From JACNKV01 sp964422145 (GTDB lineage Bacteria > Fidelibacterota > Marinisomatia > Marinisomatales > JACNKV01), in the NCBI GenBank assembly GCA_964422145.1, contig CAYQZV010000012.1, positions 1 through 59,285 on the forward strand: 59,285 nt of DNA. The letters run 5' to 3'. Under the pieces are notes generated by a model. It ran no database searches and was not told the DNA's origin. It was given only the letters and a program-made list of their open reading frames with translations. Of this stretch, positions 25,807-34,476 are shown in pieces. Both the position numbers and the translations under genes were made by a program. The stretch's first letter is position 1; every line of letters starts with the position of its first letter.

Positions 25807-26805
25807 ATGGGAATGAACAAACTAAACCGAAAATTTTCTGCAGAGGATTTCAACGATCCGCGGGTAACGCTGAATCTCGATCAGATCGGAAATACAGCCA
25901 AACGAATTGCAGAATTAAAAGATGAATTCCCTTTTAATTTTATATCATCCTCACTCCCCTCTGTCAACCATCCGCTGACGGTTGATTTCTTTTTCGTAAC
26001 CACCTTGCAGCAATTCAGTTTTTGGACCATCCAAAACCAGCAATATCACCGCCCATTGATTGATACGATTAGCGGAGAACCGTTAAAAGGGGCTTTTTAC
26101 CTTTTTATGGCCTATCTCACAAAACTGAATTCTGACCCGGAATATTTTTCACCCAAACGCCAGGCTGAGCAATCCCTGGATGATATGATTGAGCTGTTTT
26201 TATCGGACGAAGGCAAACACGTGATGCCCGCCGTATCCTTGCATTGGGATGCAGCCATTCGATACGTTGATTCAATGCGTGAAAAGGGTTGGGCACCGAC
26301 AACCATCGTCGACGCATCTAACCAATCTGATTATCCATTGACCACCTTTCTCACGATGCTGGACGAAATCGGAGGATATTGCGAAGATCCTTTACGGAAA
26401 AAAAGTGCATTATTGGCGATGATCTTGCATAATCGACCCGAATCATTTTTGCGGTTTGGAGAAACAGAATCTTTACCTCCGATTGTTGATTACCACTGCA
26501 TGCGGTCTTGCCTGCGAATGGGGTTGATCGACGTGAACGATGAAGCTCTTCATACAAAATTGGTCACACGATCTGTTGTTTCAATGGAAGAAGAAAAAGC
26601 CGTTCGATATGCCGCCTATCAAGCAGTGGATCAACTCGCCGATCTTTCAGGGCGGTCAATGGCTACGGTAGATCAATACTTTTTCTTTGGACGAAAACGC
26701 TGCCCCGAAATGTCTGAACCTAATTGCTCTGCCTGCAGCGCAGAAAAGGTATGCAAACAACGTAAAGAGCTCTTTCAACCGGTATTCCGAACGGATTATT
26801 ATTAA
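25807..26805 (+). CDS. Qng1/DUF2419-like putative queuosine-nucleotide glycosylase with C-terminal Cys cluster
   Basis: 332 residues. FFFVTTLQQFSFWTIQN (about 61-77) matches in pattern the FVTDTLNFSFW stretch of Qng1-type queuosine salvage proteins. IVDYHCMRSCLRMGL resembles their DYRLPQ region, and the end RTDYY resembles the RCIYY ending. These proteins hydrolyse queuosine 5'-phosphate and share a helix-hairpin-helix DNA-glycosylase-like fold. Unusually, a C-terminal cluster (four cysteines between about 299 and 316: RCPEM, NCSAC, EKVCKQR) looks like the iron-sulfur loop of some glycosylases. I matched it from memory only; a DNA glycosylase relative is the alternative. It is divergent from the aminotransferase gene. 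Confidence 0.45.
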   Translation: MGMNKLNRKFSAEDFNDPRVTLNLDQIGNTAKRIAELKDEFPFNFISSSLPSVNHPLTVDFFFVTTLQQFSFWTIQNQQYHRPLIDTISGEPLKGAFYLFMAYLTKLNSDPEYFSPKRQAEQSLDDMIELFLSDEGKHVMPAVSLHWDAAIRYVDSMREKGWAPTTIVDASNQSDYPLTTFLTMLDEIGGYCEDPLRKKSALLAMILHNRPESFLRFGETESLPPIVDYHCMRSCLRMGLIDVNDEALHTKLVTRSVVSMEEEKAVRYAAYQAVDQLADLSGRSMATVDQYFFFGRKRCPEMSEPNCSACSAEKVCKQRKELFQPVFRTDYY

Positions 26806-26826
26806 GAACATACTAAGTTATAAGTG

Positions 26827-26832
26827 TATAAT
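26827..26832 (+). promoter_or_regulatory. Candidate -10 element before the methyltransferase gene
   Basis: A perfect TATAAT lies in the 120-base gap between the Qng1-like gene and the methyltransferase gene. The -35 match around 26804 is poor, so only the -10 is proposed. Confidence 0.3.
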
Positions 26833-26925
26833 ATTGGTTTCTTATATCCATCACTGCTATGTAAACTTGGACGAATTGAAAGACCATTAGTTTATTCACC
26901 TGAATACTAATAGCTAATTCTTGCC

Positions 26926-27651
26926 ATGGAGAGACTAGAAGACAACCAACTAGAAGCTTTTGACTTAGAATATGTTAATGACCGTTTATGGATCCCTGTT
27001 AAACAATGCATTGATAGGGATTTCCCCGACGGACATTTCACATTCTTAGATGTGGGTGGTGGTAACGGGCTTTTTGCCGACCGCATACTAGCTAATTATC
27101 CCAATTCATACGGAGTTGTGTTGGATAATTCATCCTTATTATTAAACAAAAATCACTACAACCCTAGAAAACGTATCATCCTTGATAGTGTAGAAAATCT
27201 TGGTAGCAATAGTGATGAAACATTTGACTTAGTTATTTTCAACTGGTTATTACATCACCTTGTTACTCATTCTTCATATTTTCAATCACGGAAAAACATA
27301 GAACATATTATGCATTTAGCTAAAGGAGTATTATCTGAACGTGGTCGAGTATCCATTTATGAGAATATGTATAACGGTCTTTTTATCGATGGATTAGCTA
27401 GTTGGATTATTTATCAATTAACATCAAGAAAAAATATAGCCAATTTTATAAGAAAAAAAGGTGCTAATAGCGCCGGAGTTGGAGTTTGCTTTTTATCATA
27501 TAAGCAATGGCAAACTACTATCAAGAAAAATAGATTCCATATTCTTGACTACACAAAAGATACATTTTGGACTATACCATGGACTTGGCAAGTATTGCTT
27601 CATATGGGAAATACTCGTTGCGGACATTTCTGGTTAAGTAGTAGAAAGTAG
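26926..27651 (+). CDS. Class I SAM-dependent methyltransferase, AT-rich
   Basis: 241 residues. Motif I is FLDVGGGNGLFADRIL (about 40-55), the acidic motif II position follows at VLDNSSLLL, and a motif IV-like segment is DLVIFNWLLHHLV. This is the standard S-adenosylmethionine-binding Rossmann fold. The acceptor is unknown; the hydrophobic stretch FIDGLASWIIYQLTS suggests a lipid or polyketide-type substrate, but that is guesswork. Codon use is clearly more AT-rich than in neighbouring housekeeping genes, and the gene ends 22 bases from tRNA-Leu, both compatible with horizontal gain. Confidence 0.8.
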   Translation: MERLEDNQLEAFDLEYVNDRLWIPVKQCIDRDFPDGHFTFLDVGGGNGLFADRILANYPNSYGVVLDNSSLLLNKNHYNPRKRIILDSVENLGSNSDETFDLVIFNWLLHHLVTHSSYFQSRKNIEHIMHLAKGVLSERGRVSIYENMYNGLFIDGLASWIIYQLTSRKNIANFIRKKGANSAGVGVCFLSYKQWQTTIKKNRFHILDYTKDTFWTIPWTWQVLLHMGNTRCGHFWLSSRK

Positions 27652-27673
27652 ATTCAAAGCAAAAAATAACTCG

Positions 27674-27756
27674 TACCGCGGAAAGGACTCGAACCTTCAC
27701 GCCCTGAGGGCACCAGATCCTAAATCTGGCGTGTCTACCAATTCCACCACCGCGGC
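27674..27756 (-). tRNA. tRNA-Leu(TAG)
   Basis: On the minus strand the acceptor GCCGCGG pairs with CCGCGGT. The anticodon stem CCAGA/TCTGG has loop TTTAGGA, giving anticodon TAG. A long variable arm (TGCCCTCAGGGCGT), as expected for a class II tRNA, precedes the T-arm AAGGTTCGAGTCCTT. It lies between the secA terminator and the convergent methyltransferase gene. Confidence 0.96.
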
Positions 27757-27802
27757 ATACGTTCACTTAAAAAAGCCCGGAAACTTACAATAAAAACGAT
27801 GT

Positions 27803-27824
27803 AAAACGGAAAGCGGTTTTTCCG
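27803..27824 (-). terminator. Probable terminator after secA
   Basis: On the minus strand CGGAAA pairs with TTTCCG around a six-base loop, and TTTTAC follows. It stands nine bases past the secA stop and before tRNA-Leu. The stem is short, so strength is uncertain. Confidence 0.5.
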
Positions 27825-27833
27825 AGTTTTGAA

Positions 27834-30800
27834 TCAGGCTTGTTTATATCCTCGATTCAAATACTGCTGGAGTTTTTTAAACTTGATCTCTTCTTTTTTT
27901 CCGCTTGGACTTACCACCGAAATCAACTCATTCCGCCCGTGTTTTTTCTCTGCATGCACCGGAATTCTCGAAGCTTGCTGAGGACGGTTCGGCTTGTCGC
28001 CTTGTGCAGTTGCTGTAAAGCCCATCCCGGTTGTGTCCTCATGCTGAGCCCGCACATTATGCACCCTTCGTGTTTCCATTTGCGGTGCTTTTTCCATTCC
28101 CTGCAATTGGGTTCTAAACAACCGCTGAACCGTGGTTCGGTTCAAATCTGCTATCATGGCTTGAAAGAGCTGAAATCCTTCTGATTTGTATTCCAATAAC
28201 GGATTTTTCTGACCGTAGGCTCTCAAGTTGATCCCCTCACGGATCTGATCCATGCCGTGCAAATGGTCTTTCCATTTTTCATCGATGGATCGTAAAATGA
28301 TAAATCGCTCAAATCCTCTCATGATCTCTTCCGGGATCAGCGTTTCTCTCGCGGTATAAACTTCCTTCGCCTGTTCATGGATATTGGCTTTCAACGCATC
28401 GAGCGTGATCTCCGATGAACCGGAAGCGGCTTTTATTTGATCAGGATTAATATTGACGAGCAAGTGAGAAGAGAAGACATGGCTTAAATTCTCCCAATCC
28501 CATTTATCAGGCCGCTGTCCCTGCAGAGATTCCAATTCGTCATCGATAAATTCATCGATAAATTCCTGAACGGTGGCTTGAATATCTTTTCCGTGCAAAG
28601 CTTGATTTCTCAGATCGTAAACAACTTGCCTTTGCTGGTTCATTACATCGTCATATTCCAGCAGATGTTTTCGGATGCCGTAATTTCGCTGCTCGACTTT
28701 TTTCTGTGCGTTGCTGATGGCTCGGGTAACCATTTTCGCTGTGATCACTTCCCCTTCTTCTACGCCCATTCTGTCCATAATCGCAGCGACGCGTTCGCTG
28801 TTAAACAGTCGCATTAAGTCGTCTTCCAAGGATAGATAAAACCGAGAGGATCCCGGATCGCCTTGTCGTCCGGACCGTCCTCTGAGCTGAAGGTCGATCC
28901 TTCGGGATTCATGCCGTTCTGTTCCTAAAATATGAAGTCCGCCCACATCAAGCACGCCCTCTCCGAGTTTAATATCGGTACCGCGCCCTGCCATATTGGT
29001 CGCAATGGTAATAGCTCCGGGCTGACCGGCTCGGGTAACGATCTCAGCTTCTTTTTGATGCTGTTTTGCATTCAGCACATTATGTGGAATCCCTTTTCGT
29101 TTCAACATCCGGGATAATAATTCTGAAATTTCAACCGAAATGGTTCCGACTAATACGGGCTGTTTCTTTTGATAATTCGATGTGATCTCTTCGATCACGG
29201 CATTGTATTTTTCACGTTTGGTTTTATACACCAAGTCATTCCGATCATCTCTTACCACGGGTCGATGCGTAGGGATCACGGTAACGTCTAAATTATAAAT
29301 GGAACCGAATTCTTCTGCTTCGGTTTCAGCGGTACCGGTCATTCCGGCTAATTTATCGTATAATCTGAAATAATTTTGGATGGTAATGGTTGCAATCGTT
29401 TGGGTTTCTCGTTCGATCGTTACATTTTCTTTGGCTTCCAATGCCTGGTGCAGCCCTTCACTGTATCGTCTTCCCGGAAGTACACGACCGGTAAATTCGT
29501 CCACAATCATCACTTTGTTGTTCTGAACAACGTAATCTACATCTTTTTCGTAAAGACTGTAGGCGCGCAGCAGCTGATTTAAATTATGGATCTTTCCGCT
29601 TCGTTCTGCATGCAGCTGATGAGCTTTTTCTTTTTCCTGTGCAACCTGAATAGGTAAGAGATCGTCCCGACTTTCGATATCAATCATCATTTCACCCAGA
29701 TCAGGGATGACGAAGGTTTCAGGATTATTCGGTGCTAGGAAGATTCTACCTTTTTCGGTAATATCCATGATATGAGATTTTTCCTCAACACTGAAGAAAA
29801 GATCATCATCCACTTCATGAAGTTTTTTATCCCGGATATAGGCTGATTCTACCGATTGAGCCAGTTTGATCATCCCTTGTTCCTGGAAGATCTTCATTAC
29901 CCGGCGATGTTTGGGCATCCCGCGGCGTGCCTGCAGCAGTTTTAATCCGGCTTCATCATCTTTACCGTCTTTCAGCAACGTCTCGGCTTCCCGAACCAGA
30001 TCCGTAACCAGAGAATGCTGTTTTTTCACCAGTTTTTCGATGAGCGGACGTAATTCCTTAAATGTGGTATCAACGGGAGCATCTACAGCACCCGAAATGA
30101 TCAACGGTGTTCGAGCTTCGTCCACCAAAACACTGTCCACCTCATCAACGATCGCAAAGGCATGTCCCCGCTGTACCTGCTCCTCAGCCGATAAAGACAT
30201 ATTATCCCGTAGGTAATCAAACCCGTATTCCGTATTGGTTCCGTAAGTAATATCAGAAGAATACGCCTCTCTCCTTCGGGTATTGTCCATCGAGTTTTGC
30301 AGATAACTGACGGTGAGCCCAAGCCGTTTATAGACTTCGCCCATCCATTCGGCGTCACGCCGTGCAAGATAATCATTCACGGTGATGATATGCACACCGC
30401 GTCCGGTTAGAGCATTTAAAAAGATCGGCATCGTCGCGACTAAGGTTTTTCCTTCGCCGGTTTTCATCTCGGCAATTTTACCCTGATGCAAAATAACAGC
30501 ACCCAAGATCTGAACGTCATACGGGATCATATTCCATGACACGTCTTGACCGCTGACAAGCCATGACGATCCGACCATCCGCTTACAAGTTTCTTTCACC
30601 ATCGCGAAGGCTTCTACCATGTGATCATCCAACGCATTTTGTTCGGCTTTCAGAACCTGTTTTTTCACCTCGTTTTTATCAAGGTTCTTCTCAGTGAGTT
30701 CATCCCGTTTTGCTTTCGCGGCTTGGATCACCGCTTCACGGATTTCCTGCGTCCGCTGAATCAGGTCTTCATCCGATTTATCGCTTAACGTTTCGGCGAA

Positions 30801-30890
30801 TTGATTGATTTTATTGACGATGGGCCATAACGATTTGATCTCTCGATCAGATTTTGACCCGAATAATTTTTGTAAAATGGCTTGAATCAT
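27834..30890 (-). CDS. secA: Preprotein translocase ATPase SecA
   Basis: 1018 residues, longer than the 901 of E. coli. SecA drives export of unfolded proteins through SecYEG. Walker A GEGKT is at 145-149, the DEAD-like box is VDEVDSVLVDEARTPLIISG, NMAGRGTDIKLGEG is the helicase motif, and GRSGRQGDPGSS lies in the second motor domain. A charged helical insertion (about 57-95) and an expanded segment around 290-345 explain the extra length, as in FCB bacteria. The C-terminus is basic and lacks the zinc-binding cysteine motif seen in Proteobacteria. It is 8 bases after nusB. Confidence 0.98.
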   Translation of the reverse strand: MIQAILQKLFGSKSDREIKSLWPIVNKINQFAETLSDKSDEDLIQRTQEIREAVIQAAKAKRDELTEKNLDKNEVKKQVLKAEQNALDDHMVEAFAMVKETCKRMVGSSWLVSGQDVSWNMIPYDVQILGAVILHQGKIAEMKTGEGKTLVATMPIFLNALTGRGVHIITVNDYLARRDAEWMGEVYKRLGLTVSYLQNSMDNTRRREAYSSDITYGTNTEYGFDYLRDNMSLSAEEQVQRGHAFAIVDEVDSVLVDEARTPLIISGAVDAPVDTTFKELRPLIEKLVKKQHSLVTDLVREAETLLKDGKDDEAGLKLLQARRGMPKHRRVMKIFQEQGMIKLAQSVESAYIRDKKLHEVDDDLFFSVEEKSHIMDITEKGRIFLAPNNPETFVIPDLGEMMIDIESRDDLLPIQVAQEKEKAHQLHAERSGKIHNLNQLLRAYSLYEKDVDYVVQNNKVMIVDEFTGRVLPGRRYSEGLHQALEAKENVTIERETQTIATITIQNYFRLYDKLAGMTGTAETEAEEFGSIYNLDVTVIPTHRPVVRDDRNDLVYKTKREKYNAVIEEITSNYQKKQPVLVGTISVEISELLSRMLKRKGIPHNVLNAKQHQKEAEIVTRAGQPGAITIATNMAGRGTDIKLGEGVLDVGGLHILGTERHESRRIDLQLRGRSGRQGDPGSSRFYLSLEDDLMRLFNSERVAAIMDRMGVEEGEVITAKMVTRAISNAQKKVEQRNYGIRKHLLEYDDVMNQQRQVVYDLRNQALHGKDIQATVQEFIDEFIDDELESLQGQRPDKWDWENLSHVFSSHLLVNINPDQIKAASGSSEITLDALKANIHEQAKEVYTARETLIPEEIMRGFERFIILRSIDEKWKDHLHGMDQIREGINLRAYGQKNPLLEYKSEGFQLFQAMIADLNRTTVQRLFRTQLQGMEKAPQMETRRVHNVRAQHEDTTGMGFTATAQGDKPNRPQQASRIPVHAEKKHGRNELISVVSPSGKKEEIKFKKLQQYLNRGYKQA

Positions 30891-30898
30891 ACCGTAAT

Positions 30899-31387
30899 CT
30901 ATTTTTCGGATTCTGAATCAACAGAGTCTTGTTCTCCGTCGTCTTCCGCTTCTTCGCTTCCTTCTTGGTTCGTAATTAATTCTTTATACACAGCATCCAA
31001 TACCCCGTTTACAAATCCGGAACTCTCTGACATGCTGTACTGACGGGCAATTTCGATCGCTTCGGCAATGGATACTTTATGTGGAACTTCGTCATGGAAA
31101 TATAGTTCCACAACCGCCATATGCAAGATCAGCCGATCAATAAGGGCTACTCTGTGATAAAGCCAATTCTTCAAATGACGGGATATCATTTTCTGTGCCC
31201 ACCGCGTATGTTCTACCGCCTGCGTGAATAATTCTGTCACAAATGCCGAAGTCTCTTTGTTAAAAGAGTACCGATTCAGAATATCCTTCAGGATTTTATC
31301 CGGTTCATCTCCTGATATTTCCAATGCGTATAGGGCTTGAAAAACCGCTTCCCGAGCCTGTCGTCTTGGATGGGTGTATTTATTCAT
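30899..31387 (-). CDS. nusB: Transcription antitermination factor NusB
   Basis: 162 residues from the ATG at 31387. NusB, with S10 (NusE), supports antitermination on rRNA operons. The all-helical fold is shown by HPRRQAREAVFQALYALEI at the start and HMAVVELYFHDEVPHKVSIAEAIEIARQYS with FVNGVLDAVYKEL near the end. An upstream ATG seven codons earlier lies deeper in the preceding gene and adds residues foreign to the family. The acidic tail (GSEEAEDDGEQDS) is an extension. It overlaps the aminotransferase gene by eight bases. Confidence 0.93.
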   Translation of the reverse strand: MNKYTHPRRQAREAVFQALYALEISGDEPDKILKDILNRYSFNKETSAFVTELFTQAVEHTRWAQKMISRHLKNWLYHRVALIDRLILHMAVVELYFHDEVPHKVSIAEAIEIARQYSMSESSGFVNGVLDAVYKELITNQEGSEEAEDDGEQDSVDSESEK

Positions 31388-32423
31388 TAAGGGGTACAAT
31401 CCAGCCAAATGGATCTTCGACAGTTTCGCGTTGAATGCCTAATAATGTTTCCCGTAATTGGGTTGTGATCGGTCCCATCTCGTTGTTGTTGATCGTATGA
31501 GATCTCAAATGGGTGGTAATTCTCCCAACCGGTGTTACAACAACTGCAGTCCCGGTACAGAATACTTCATCGGCATGGACAAGCTCATTCACAGTAACAT
31601 TCCGTTGCCGGATCTGAAGCTGCAGTTTTTCCCTTGCGATTTTCAGCACAGATGCCCGAGTCACGCCTGGTAGAATAGAACCGTCCAGCGACGGAGTGGT
31701 CAGCACATTATCTTTTAAGCAAAATATATTTGCTGATCCGACTTCTTCAATAAATTGTTCATCGGCGGCATTTAAATAGATCGCTTCATCAAAACCGTCT
31801 GCTTTCGCTAATTTCTGAGGATAGAGCGACACCGCATAATTCCCGATGATCTTATGTCCGCCGGTTCCTTTCGGTGCAGCCCGGTGATACTGATTCGTGA
31901 TCTTCAGATTTAAACATTTTACTCCGCTTTTAAAATACGGTCCCACCGGAGAAACATAGATCAAAAATGTATTCGTGGGTGCCGGAGCGACACCGAGGAT
32001 CGGCCCCGAACCCCAAATCACCGGACGGAGATAAAGACTTCCCTTCCCGAATGGCGGAATATAATCAGCATTATCTTTAACGACGGCTTTTACCGCATCC
32101 ACAAACATATCCACCGGGACGGGAGGAATACATACACGCTGAGCTGAACCGGCAGCACGTCCCGCATTTTTATCAGGGCGGAACAGCACCACGCGGTCTT
32201 TTGCAGTTCGATAGGCTTTCATACCTTCGAAAATCCCCTGCCCGTAATTCAAAACACCTGCAGCCGGTGACAAATGCACATCCCCGAACGGAACCAGCTT
32301 GCCCGGTTTCCACTCTTCCCCTGCATTACAGGTAGCGACATACATGGATCGTGTGGGTGTCAAACTGAATGTTAAACTGTCCCAGTCTAAATTTTGTAAA
32401 GGTTTATTGATATAATTTCCCAT
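31380..32423 (-). CDS. ilvE: Branched-chain amino acid aminotransferase (class IV)
   Basis: 347 residues of the longer, eukaryote-like BCAT type. The PLP lysine is about Lys191 in GTGGHKIIGNYAVSL. YGQGIFEGMKAYR, FRPDKNAGR and YLRPVIWGSG are conserved. It transfers the amino group between leucine, isoleucine or valine and 2-oxoglutarate. It starts one base after the acyl-CoA dehydrogenase stop. With the acyl-CoA dehydrogenase, hydroxyacyl-CoA dehydrogenase and thiolase upstream, a breakdown role for branched-chain amino acids is as likely as biosynthesis. The gene symbol is by function. Confidence 0.93.
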   Translation of the reverse strand: MGNYINKPLQNLDWDSLTFSLTPTRSMYVATCNAGEEWKPGKLVPFGDVHLSPAAGVLNYGQGIFEGMKAYRTAKDRVVLFRPDKNAGRAAGSAQRVCIPPVPVDMFVDAVKAVVKDNADYIPPFGKGSLYLRPVIWGSGPILGVAPAPTNTFLIYVSPVGPYFKSGVKCLNLKITNQYHRAAPKGTGGHKIIGNYAVSLYPQKLAKADGFDEAIYLNAADEQFIEEVGSANIFCLKDNVLTTPSLDGSILPGVTRASVLKIAREKLQLQIRQRNVTVNELVHADEVFCTGTAVVVTPVGRITTHLRSHTINNNEMGPITTQLRETLLGIQRETVEDPFGWIVPLNE

Positions 32424-32424
32424 T

Positions 32425-33570
32425 TTATTTCTCCTCTAATAATGCTCTGGCAATAACCAGTTCTTGAATTTCTGATGTTCCTTCATAAATTTGAGTGATC
32501 TTGGCGTCTCTCATCAGGCGTTCCACTCCAAACTCCTGCATATATCCGTATCCGCCGTATATCTGTACTGCTTCTCTCGCAGCATCCACTGCCGTCTGTG
32601 AAGCGAATTGCTTCGCCATCGCAGCTTCTTTTGCGTATGGTTTATGCTCATCTTTTAGTTTTGCTGCTTTTAAGATCAATAATCTTGAAGCTTCGATATT
32701 CGTTGCCATTACAGCTAATTTACTCTGTATCGCTCCAAAACTACTGATTGATTTTCCAAATTGCTTCCGTTCTTTTGCGTACTCAATTGATTTATCGAGA
32801 GCGGCTTGAGCGATGCCTAACGCTTGCGCAGCAATCCCGATCCTTCCGCCATTCAGTGTTTTCATGGCAATCCGAAAACCATCTCCTTCATTCCCGATCA
32901 AATTTTCAGCCGGGACTTTACAATCTTCAAAATACAATTCACACGTATCCGATCCGCGAATCCCGAGTTTATCTTCTTTTTTTCCGACAGAAAATCCGGG
33001 AGTTCCTTTTTCCACAATAAATGCGGATATCCCTTTGTATCCAATCCCTTTTGTCGTCACAGCAAAAACAATCACCACATCCGAGCTGATACCGTTCGTC
33101 ACCCAGTTTTTTGTGCCGTTCAATACGTAATGATCACCGTCTTTTACCGCATAGGTTCTCATGGCACTGGCATCGGATCCTGACTGAGGTTCGCTCAGAC
33201 TAAACGCTCCAAGCCATTCACCGGGAGCTAGTTTCTTTAAGAATTTATCCTTTTGAAAATCATTCGCCCAATCAAGAAATATTTGGCAAACCAAAGAATT
33301 ATTCACGGACATGATCACACCGGCAGAAGCATCGGCTCTGGATATTTCTTCCATTCCGATCACATAACTTACCGCGTCCATCCCAGCGCCGTTCCATTCT
33401 TCCGGGACCATCACCCCTAAAAATCCGAGTTCCGACATCATTTTTACCTGTTCGGTCGGCACTTCACTTTTATCATCCCTCTCAATCACACCGGGGGCTA
33501 AATGCTCTTTTCCAAATTCATGAGCGGTTTTTTGTAAAAGAATTTGTTCTTCAGTCAAATCAAAATTCAT
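32425..33570 (-). CDS. Acyl-CoA dehydrogenase, short/branched-chain type
   Basis: 381 residues, the normal length. This FAD enzyme oxidises acyl-CoA to the 2-enoyl-CoA. The catalytic base is about Glu363 in IYEGTSEIQ. FSLSEPQSGSDASAMRT, NGTKNWVTNG and the YGGYGYMQEFGVERLMRD stretch are typical of the short-chain (butyryl/isobutyryl) branch. It lies 40 bases after the hydroxyacyl-CoA dehydrogenase gene. Butyryl-CoA or a branched acyl-CoA is the likely substrate. Glutaryl-CoA was considered because of lysine breakdown in the window, but no specific residues were seen. Confidence 0.93.
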   Translation of the reverse strand: MNFDLTEEQILLQKTAHEFGKEHLAPGVIERDDKSEVPTEQVKMMSELGFLGVMVPEEWNGAGMDAVSYVIGMEEISRADASAGVIMSVNNSLVCQIFLDWANDFQKDKFLKKLAPGEWLGAFSLSEPQSGSDASAMRTYAVKDGDHYVLNGTKNWVTNGISSDVVIVFAVTTKGIGYKGISAFIVEKGTPGFSVGKKEDKLGIRGSDTCELYFEDCKVPAENLIGNEGDGFRIAMKTLNGGRIGIAAQALGIAQAALDKSIEYAKERKQFGKSISSFGAIQSKLAVMATNIEASRLLILKAAKLKDEHKPYAKEAAMAKQFASQTAVDAAREAVQIYGGYGYMQEFGVERLMRDAKITQIYEGTSEIQELVIARALLEEK

Positions 33571-33610
33571 ATAAACCTCGTGTTGGTAGTTATGATCGAA
33601 TCCATTTCGA

Positions 33611-34453
33611 TCAATATTGATAAAATCCCTTTCCGGTTTTCCGGCCTAATGTGCCTGCAGCAACCATTTTTTTCAATAAAGGACACGGACGGTATTTACT
33701 GTCTCCTAAATCACGGTGTAACACTTCCATGATCGCCAAACATACATCTAATCCGATCAAATCTGCTAATGTCAGCGGTCCCATCGGATGCGCCATTCCC
33801 AATTTCATGATCTCATCAATGGCTTCAGCGGTTGCAACCCCCTCCATCAAGCAAAAAACGGCTTCGTTGATCATCGGCATTAAAATACGATTCGCCACAA
33901 ATCCGGGATAATCGTTGCATTCCACCGGTATCTTCTTCAGGTTTTTTGTCAATTCGACAATCGCAGACGTCGTTTCATCATCGGTTAAATGTCCGCGGAT
34001 GATCTCCACTAATTTCATGACCGGTACCGGATTCATAAAATGCATTCCAATCACTTTTTCAGGTCGGTTTGTAACCGAAGCAATTTCTGTTATCGATATG
34101 CTGGATGTATTGGTAGCCAAAATCGCATCTTCCTTACAAATTTCATCCATTTGTTTGAAGATAGCATTTTTGATTTCCGGATTTTCAGTGGCAGCTTCAA
34201 TGATAACATCCGCATTCGAAAGATCATTCATACGGGTGGTTGTCGTAATTCTGGCAAAAGCTTCATCCGCTTTTTCTTTTGTGATTTTTTCTTTGGAAAC
34301 TTGTCTTGAAAGATTTTTTTGGATTGTTGACAATCCTTTTTCGAGAAACGTTTCATTAATATCGACTAGAGTCACCTCATATCCATTGAGAGAACAAATG
34401 TGAGCAATTCCATTCCCCATGGTCCCGGCACCGATAATTCCGATAACTTTCAT
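33611..34453 (-). CDS. 3-hydroxybutyryl-CoA dehydrogenase
   Basis: 280 residues from the ATG at 34453. The NAD motif GAGTMGNGIAHICSLNGY begins at residue 8, then comes ATNTSSISITEIA and the signature HFMNPVPVMKLVEIIRG. The C-terminal helical domain has GFVANRILMPMINEA. It oxidises 3-hydroxyacyl-CoA to 3-oxoacyl-CoA. The open frame runs 23 codons further upstream, into the thiolase gene, with unrelated residues; the chosen ATG has AAGGAA upstream. It is of the short, single-function type without an enoyl-CoA hydratase domain. Confidence 0.94.
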   Translation of the reverse strand: MKVIGIIGAGTMGNGIAHICSLNGYEVTLVDINETFLEKGLSTIQKNLSRQVSKEKITKEKADEAFARITTTTRMNDLSNADVIIEAATENPEIKNAIFKQMDEICKEDAILATNTSSISITEIASVTNRPEKVIGMHFMNPVPVMKLVEIIRGHLTDDETTSAIVELTKNLKKIPVECNDYPGFVANRILMPMINEAVFCLMEGVATAEAIDEIMKLGMAHPMGPLTLADLIGLDVCLAIMEVLHRDLGDSKYRPCPLLKKMVAAGTLGRKTGKGFYQY

Positions 34454-34476
34454 ATTCATTTCCTTCAATTTTTCAG

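Noticed and set aside
27674..27756. Integrated island bounded by a duplicated tRNA-Leu end
   Set aside because: No second copy of the tRNA 3' end was found upstream of the methyltransferase gene.
32425..33570. Glutaryl-CoA dehydrogenase to complete lysine breakdown
   Set aside because: The sequence follows the short-chain acyl-CoA dehydrogenase pattern and no glutaryl-specific residues were recognised.
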